Assembly: GCF_029263665.1 (NCBI RefSeq)
Contig: NZ_JAJUFQ010000013.1
Coordinates: forward strand, 46,941 to 110,940
Source of the DNA: Halomonas sp.
GTDB taxonomy: Bacteria; Pseudomonadota; Gammaproteobacteria; Pseudomonadales; Halomonadaceae
Reading direction: 5' to 3'
Length of the DNA stretch: 64,000 nt
The notes beneath the pieces were generated by a model, which was given only the letters and a program-made list of their open reading frames with translations, did not search any database and was not told the origin of the DNA. This document shows, piece by piece, positions 62,006 through 64,000 of the stretch. A program made the translations under genes and the position numbers. The number at the start of each line of letters is the position of its first letter. Position 1 is the first letter of the stretch.

Positions 62006-62649
62006 ACGAGCTACCGACACGTCCAGGCAAGATCATCCTCAAGGCACGGGAAGCCCAGGCATGGGTCGATGGCTATGCCTTTATCGAGCAGGCCCGGCAA
62101 CATGCCAGCGATGTCGAAAAGGAAGCGCGACAGACGACCGCAAAAGCCTACGCCGAAGGCTTTGCCGAAGGACGTCGCGATGGCGAAGCCCAGGCGGCAG
62201 AACTCTTGTCCCACACCACTCAAAGAGTCGAGGAATATCTTGCTGGGCTTGATCAGTCCATGGCCGAGCTGTGTCTGAAAATGGTACGCAGGATCTTGGG
62301 CGAATTCGACGATGCCGAGTTGATTGCCCGCTGCGTGCGCCAGGCGCTTGTCGAGTACCGTCACGATATGGCCGTGACGGTGCGGGTCGCCCCGGAGCGT
62401 GTCAACGAGGTCTCGGCCCAGTTGGCGGCAGATGAACGACAGGACAGCCCTTCCTGCCGGGTCGAAGGAGATGCTCAGTTGGGTCCAGGCCAGTGTCTGC
62501 TGGTCAGCCCCATTGCCGTCGTCGATGTGGGACTGGAGGCCCAACTGAACGCCCTGAGAGAGGCCCTGGCCCCCGGTTCTGCAAACGGGGCTGATAGAAA
62601 TAGAAACAGCCATGAGAGCGGAACAGGCAGCATGGGGAGATCCGCATGA
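62002..62649 (+). CDS. sctL: T3SS stator protein SctL (NolV/HrpB5-like)
   Basis: 215 residues, FliH/YscL family: an N-terminal helical arm with [13 protein letters not shown] (the G-x-x-x-G FliH pattern) and a C-terminal domain ([42 protein letters not shown]). It links the ATPase SctN to the sorting platform. The extra 25-residue tail ([15 protein letters not shown]) is not usual. It overlaps sctN by four bases. Confidence 0.9.
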   Translation: MNELPTRPGKIILKAREAQAWVDGYAFIEQARQHASDVEKEARQTTAKAYAEGFAEGRRDGEAQAAELLSHTTQRVEEYLAGLDQSMAELCLKMVRRILGEFDDAELIARCVRQALVEYRHDMAVTVRVAPERVNEVSAQLAADERQDSPSCRVEGDAQLGPGQCLLVSPIAVVDVGLEAQLNALREALAPGSANGADRNRNSHESGTGSMGRSA

Positions 62650-63995
62650 GCCCCAGCAAGCCGCTACCCGATATCGATTTCGATGCCCTGTTGCCACGTC
62701 TCGGTGAGCGTGCGGAACAGGCCGAACTACGCCCCGTACGTGGCCGGGTACGCAGAATTCTCGGCCAACTGGTACATGCCAGCGTCGAAGGTACCGGCAT
62801 CGGTGAATTGTGCTATCTACGCGATCCTCTCAGTGGGCGGCGTGTTGCCGCTGAAGTCATCGGTTTCGAGGAAGAAGCCGCCGTGCTGTCCCCCATCGGC
62901 GACCTGCAGGGAATGTCGACGCGAGCCGAAGTCATCGCCACCGGTGCGCCGCAGAACGTTCCTGTCGGCAGAGCGCTTCTCGGACGTGTTGTCAGCCCTC
63001 TCGGAGAGTTTGTGGATGGCCTGCCGCCCCCTCCTCTCGGAACTCTGAGCGACTATCCGGTACATGGCGAGCCTCCATCACCGCTATCGCGTCAATTGAT
63101 CCAGCACCCTCTGACACTGGGCATTCGCTCCATCGATGGCCTGCTCAGCGTGGCGCGAGGCCAGCGCCTGGGCATCTTCGGTGAGCCGGGTGTCGGCAAG
63201 TCCTCCCTACTCTCCGCCATCGTGCGTGGCAGTGAAGCGGATGTCATCGTGCTGGGGCTGGTCGGCGAACGTGGCCGTGAAGTGCGTGAACTTCTGGAAG
63301 TACAACTGGATGCCGAGGCACGCCGACGCACGGTATGCGTCGTTGCCACATCGGATCGCCCAGCCATCGAACGCGCCCGTTCGGCGATGGTGGCCACCAG
63401 CATTGCCGAATATTTCCGCGACCAGGGACGTGATGTGCTGTTGCTGGTCGACAGCATCACACGCTTCGCCCGAGCCCAGCGTGAAATTGGCCTGGCAGCG
63501 GGTGAGCCGCCAACACGTCGGGGGTTTCCCCCGTCACTGTTCGCCGCGCTGCCACGCCTGCTGGAACGTGCCGGGCCCGGCACCAAGGGCAGCATCACCG
63601 CACTTTATACCGTCCTCACCGAAGGTGACGGCACCCTTGACCCTGTGGCAGAGGAAACCCGAGCCATTCTCGATGGCCATATCGTACTGAGCGCCGACCT
63701 GGCACAACGCGATCACTTCCCCGCCATCGACGTACTAGCCAGTCGTAGTCGCCTGATGGAAACCGTGGCCAGCAGCGACCATCGCCATCGTGCCGGTCGC
63801 ATACGCGACCTGATGGCACGCTACCAGGATGTCGAGCTGTTACTGCAGGTCGGGGAATACCACCGCGGACAGGATGCACGTACCGATGAGGCCGTGGACA
63901 AGCATGCCGCCATCGAGGCCTTCCTGCGCCAGACCAGTGGAGAAGTGAGCAGCCTGGACGACACTCTGCAACGCATGAACGAGATCCTGTCATGA
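62646..63995 (+). CDS. sctN: T3SS ATPase SctN
   Basis: 449 residues. Walker [13 protein letters not shown], Walker [31 protein letters not shown], and [29 protein letters not shown] of the F1-like type III ATPases. It unfolds and detaches substrates from chaperones at the base of the injectisome. Its last four bases overlap the next ATG. Confidence 0.96.
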   Translation: MSPSKPLPDIDFDALLPRLGERAEQAELRPVRGRVRRILGQLVHASVEGTGIGELCYLRDPLSGRRVAAEVIGFEEEAAVLSPIGDLQGMSTRAEVIATGAPQNVPVGRALLGRVVSPLGEFVDGLPPPPLGTLSDYPVHGEPPSPLSRQLIQHPLTLGIRSIDGLLSVARGQRLGIFGEPGVGKSSLLSAIVRGSEADVIVLGLVGERGREVRELLEVQLDAEARRRTVCVVATSDRPAIERARSAMVATSIAEYFRDQGRDVLLLVDSITRFARAQREIGLAAGEPPTRRGFPPSLFAALPRLLERAGPGTKGSITALYTVLTEGDGTLDPVAEETRAILDGHIVLSADLAQRDHFPAIDVLASRSRLMETVASSDHRHRAGRIRDLMARYQDVELLLQVGEYHRGQDARTDEAVDKHAAIEAFLRQTSGEVSSLDDTLQRMNEILS

Positions 63996-64000
63996 AAGAG
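63992..64000 (+). CDS. Start of next T3SS gene (expected sctO)
   Basis: ATG-AAA-GAG begins inside the sctN stop codon, continuing the overlap pattern of the operon. Only three codons are visible; by order a stalk protein of the SctO/y4yJ type is expected. Confidence 0.45.

Noticed and set aside
1..64000. CRISPR arrays, tRNA, rRNA or complete insertion sequences
   Set aside because: No regularly spaced repeats with unique spacers, no cloverleaf pattern and no transposase frame was recognised.

Overview
The window is about 64 kb of GC-rich gammaproteobacterial chromosome. Gene content points to a halotolerant Halomonas-like bacterium, although no taxonomic marker is present to prove it. The supporting content is osmolyte genes (choline sulfatase, a BCCT carrier, a methylated-amine demethylase cluster), periplasmic copper defence, many LysR and ABC systems, and ordinary housekeeping genes (pepN, yajQ, cobO).

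Left part (1-20 kb): the start of pepN, a YbaN-like membrane protein, yajQ, a GNAT, a RimK-like ATP-grasp enzyme, cobO and a periplasmic amidohydrolase. A copper block follows: copA-copB, a two-component system and a cupredoxin. Next are a nitroreductase, a divergent LysR/VOC pair, and an ABC exporter with an adaptor facing a TetR gene across two operator-like palindromes. A DUF218 protein and a FitAB-type toxin-antitoxin pair with a frameshifted toxin close this part.

Middle part (20.8-42.1 kb): a choline-sulfate module (LysR, betC, SulP, BCCT), an aldo-keto reductase, an NfeD/stomatin pair, and a catabolic module. That module consists of an XRE-cupin regulator, a sodium symporter, an OYE-type flavin/Fe-S demethylase and a polar amino acid ABC importer. 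After it come another binding protein, a ClC protein lacking the gating glutamate, and a GNAT.

Right part (42.1-64 kb): a type III secretion (T3SS) island. It opens with a 2851-residue protein that combines HTH-like repeats, two hydrophobic regions, a pertussis/cholera-type ADP-ribosyltransferase signature and a C-terminal LysM domain. Then come a 63-residue protein, sctD, two small genes and sctV. The outer-membrane module looks recruited from a Tad pilus: an RcpA/CpaC-type secretin, a CpaD-like lipoprotein and a TadD-like TPR lipoprotein. The secretin N-domain is supplied by a separate NolW/RhcC1-like protein. A 61-residue needle/pilin candidate, sctI, sctJ, sctK, sctL and sctN follow, and the operon runs out of the window. 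The layout resembles rhizobial (Rhc) systems more than Ysc or Hrp1 systems.

The most novel points are the giant ART-LysM protein beside the T3SS, the Tad-like secretin module, and a 26-bp element that occurs at both ends of the giant-to-needle segment.
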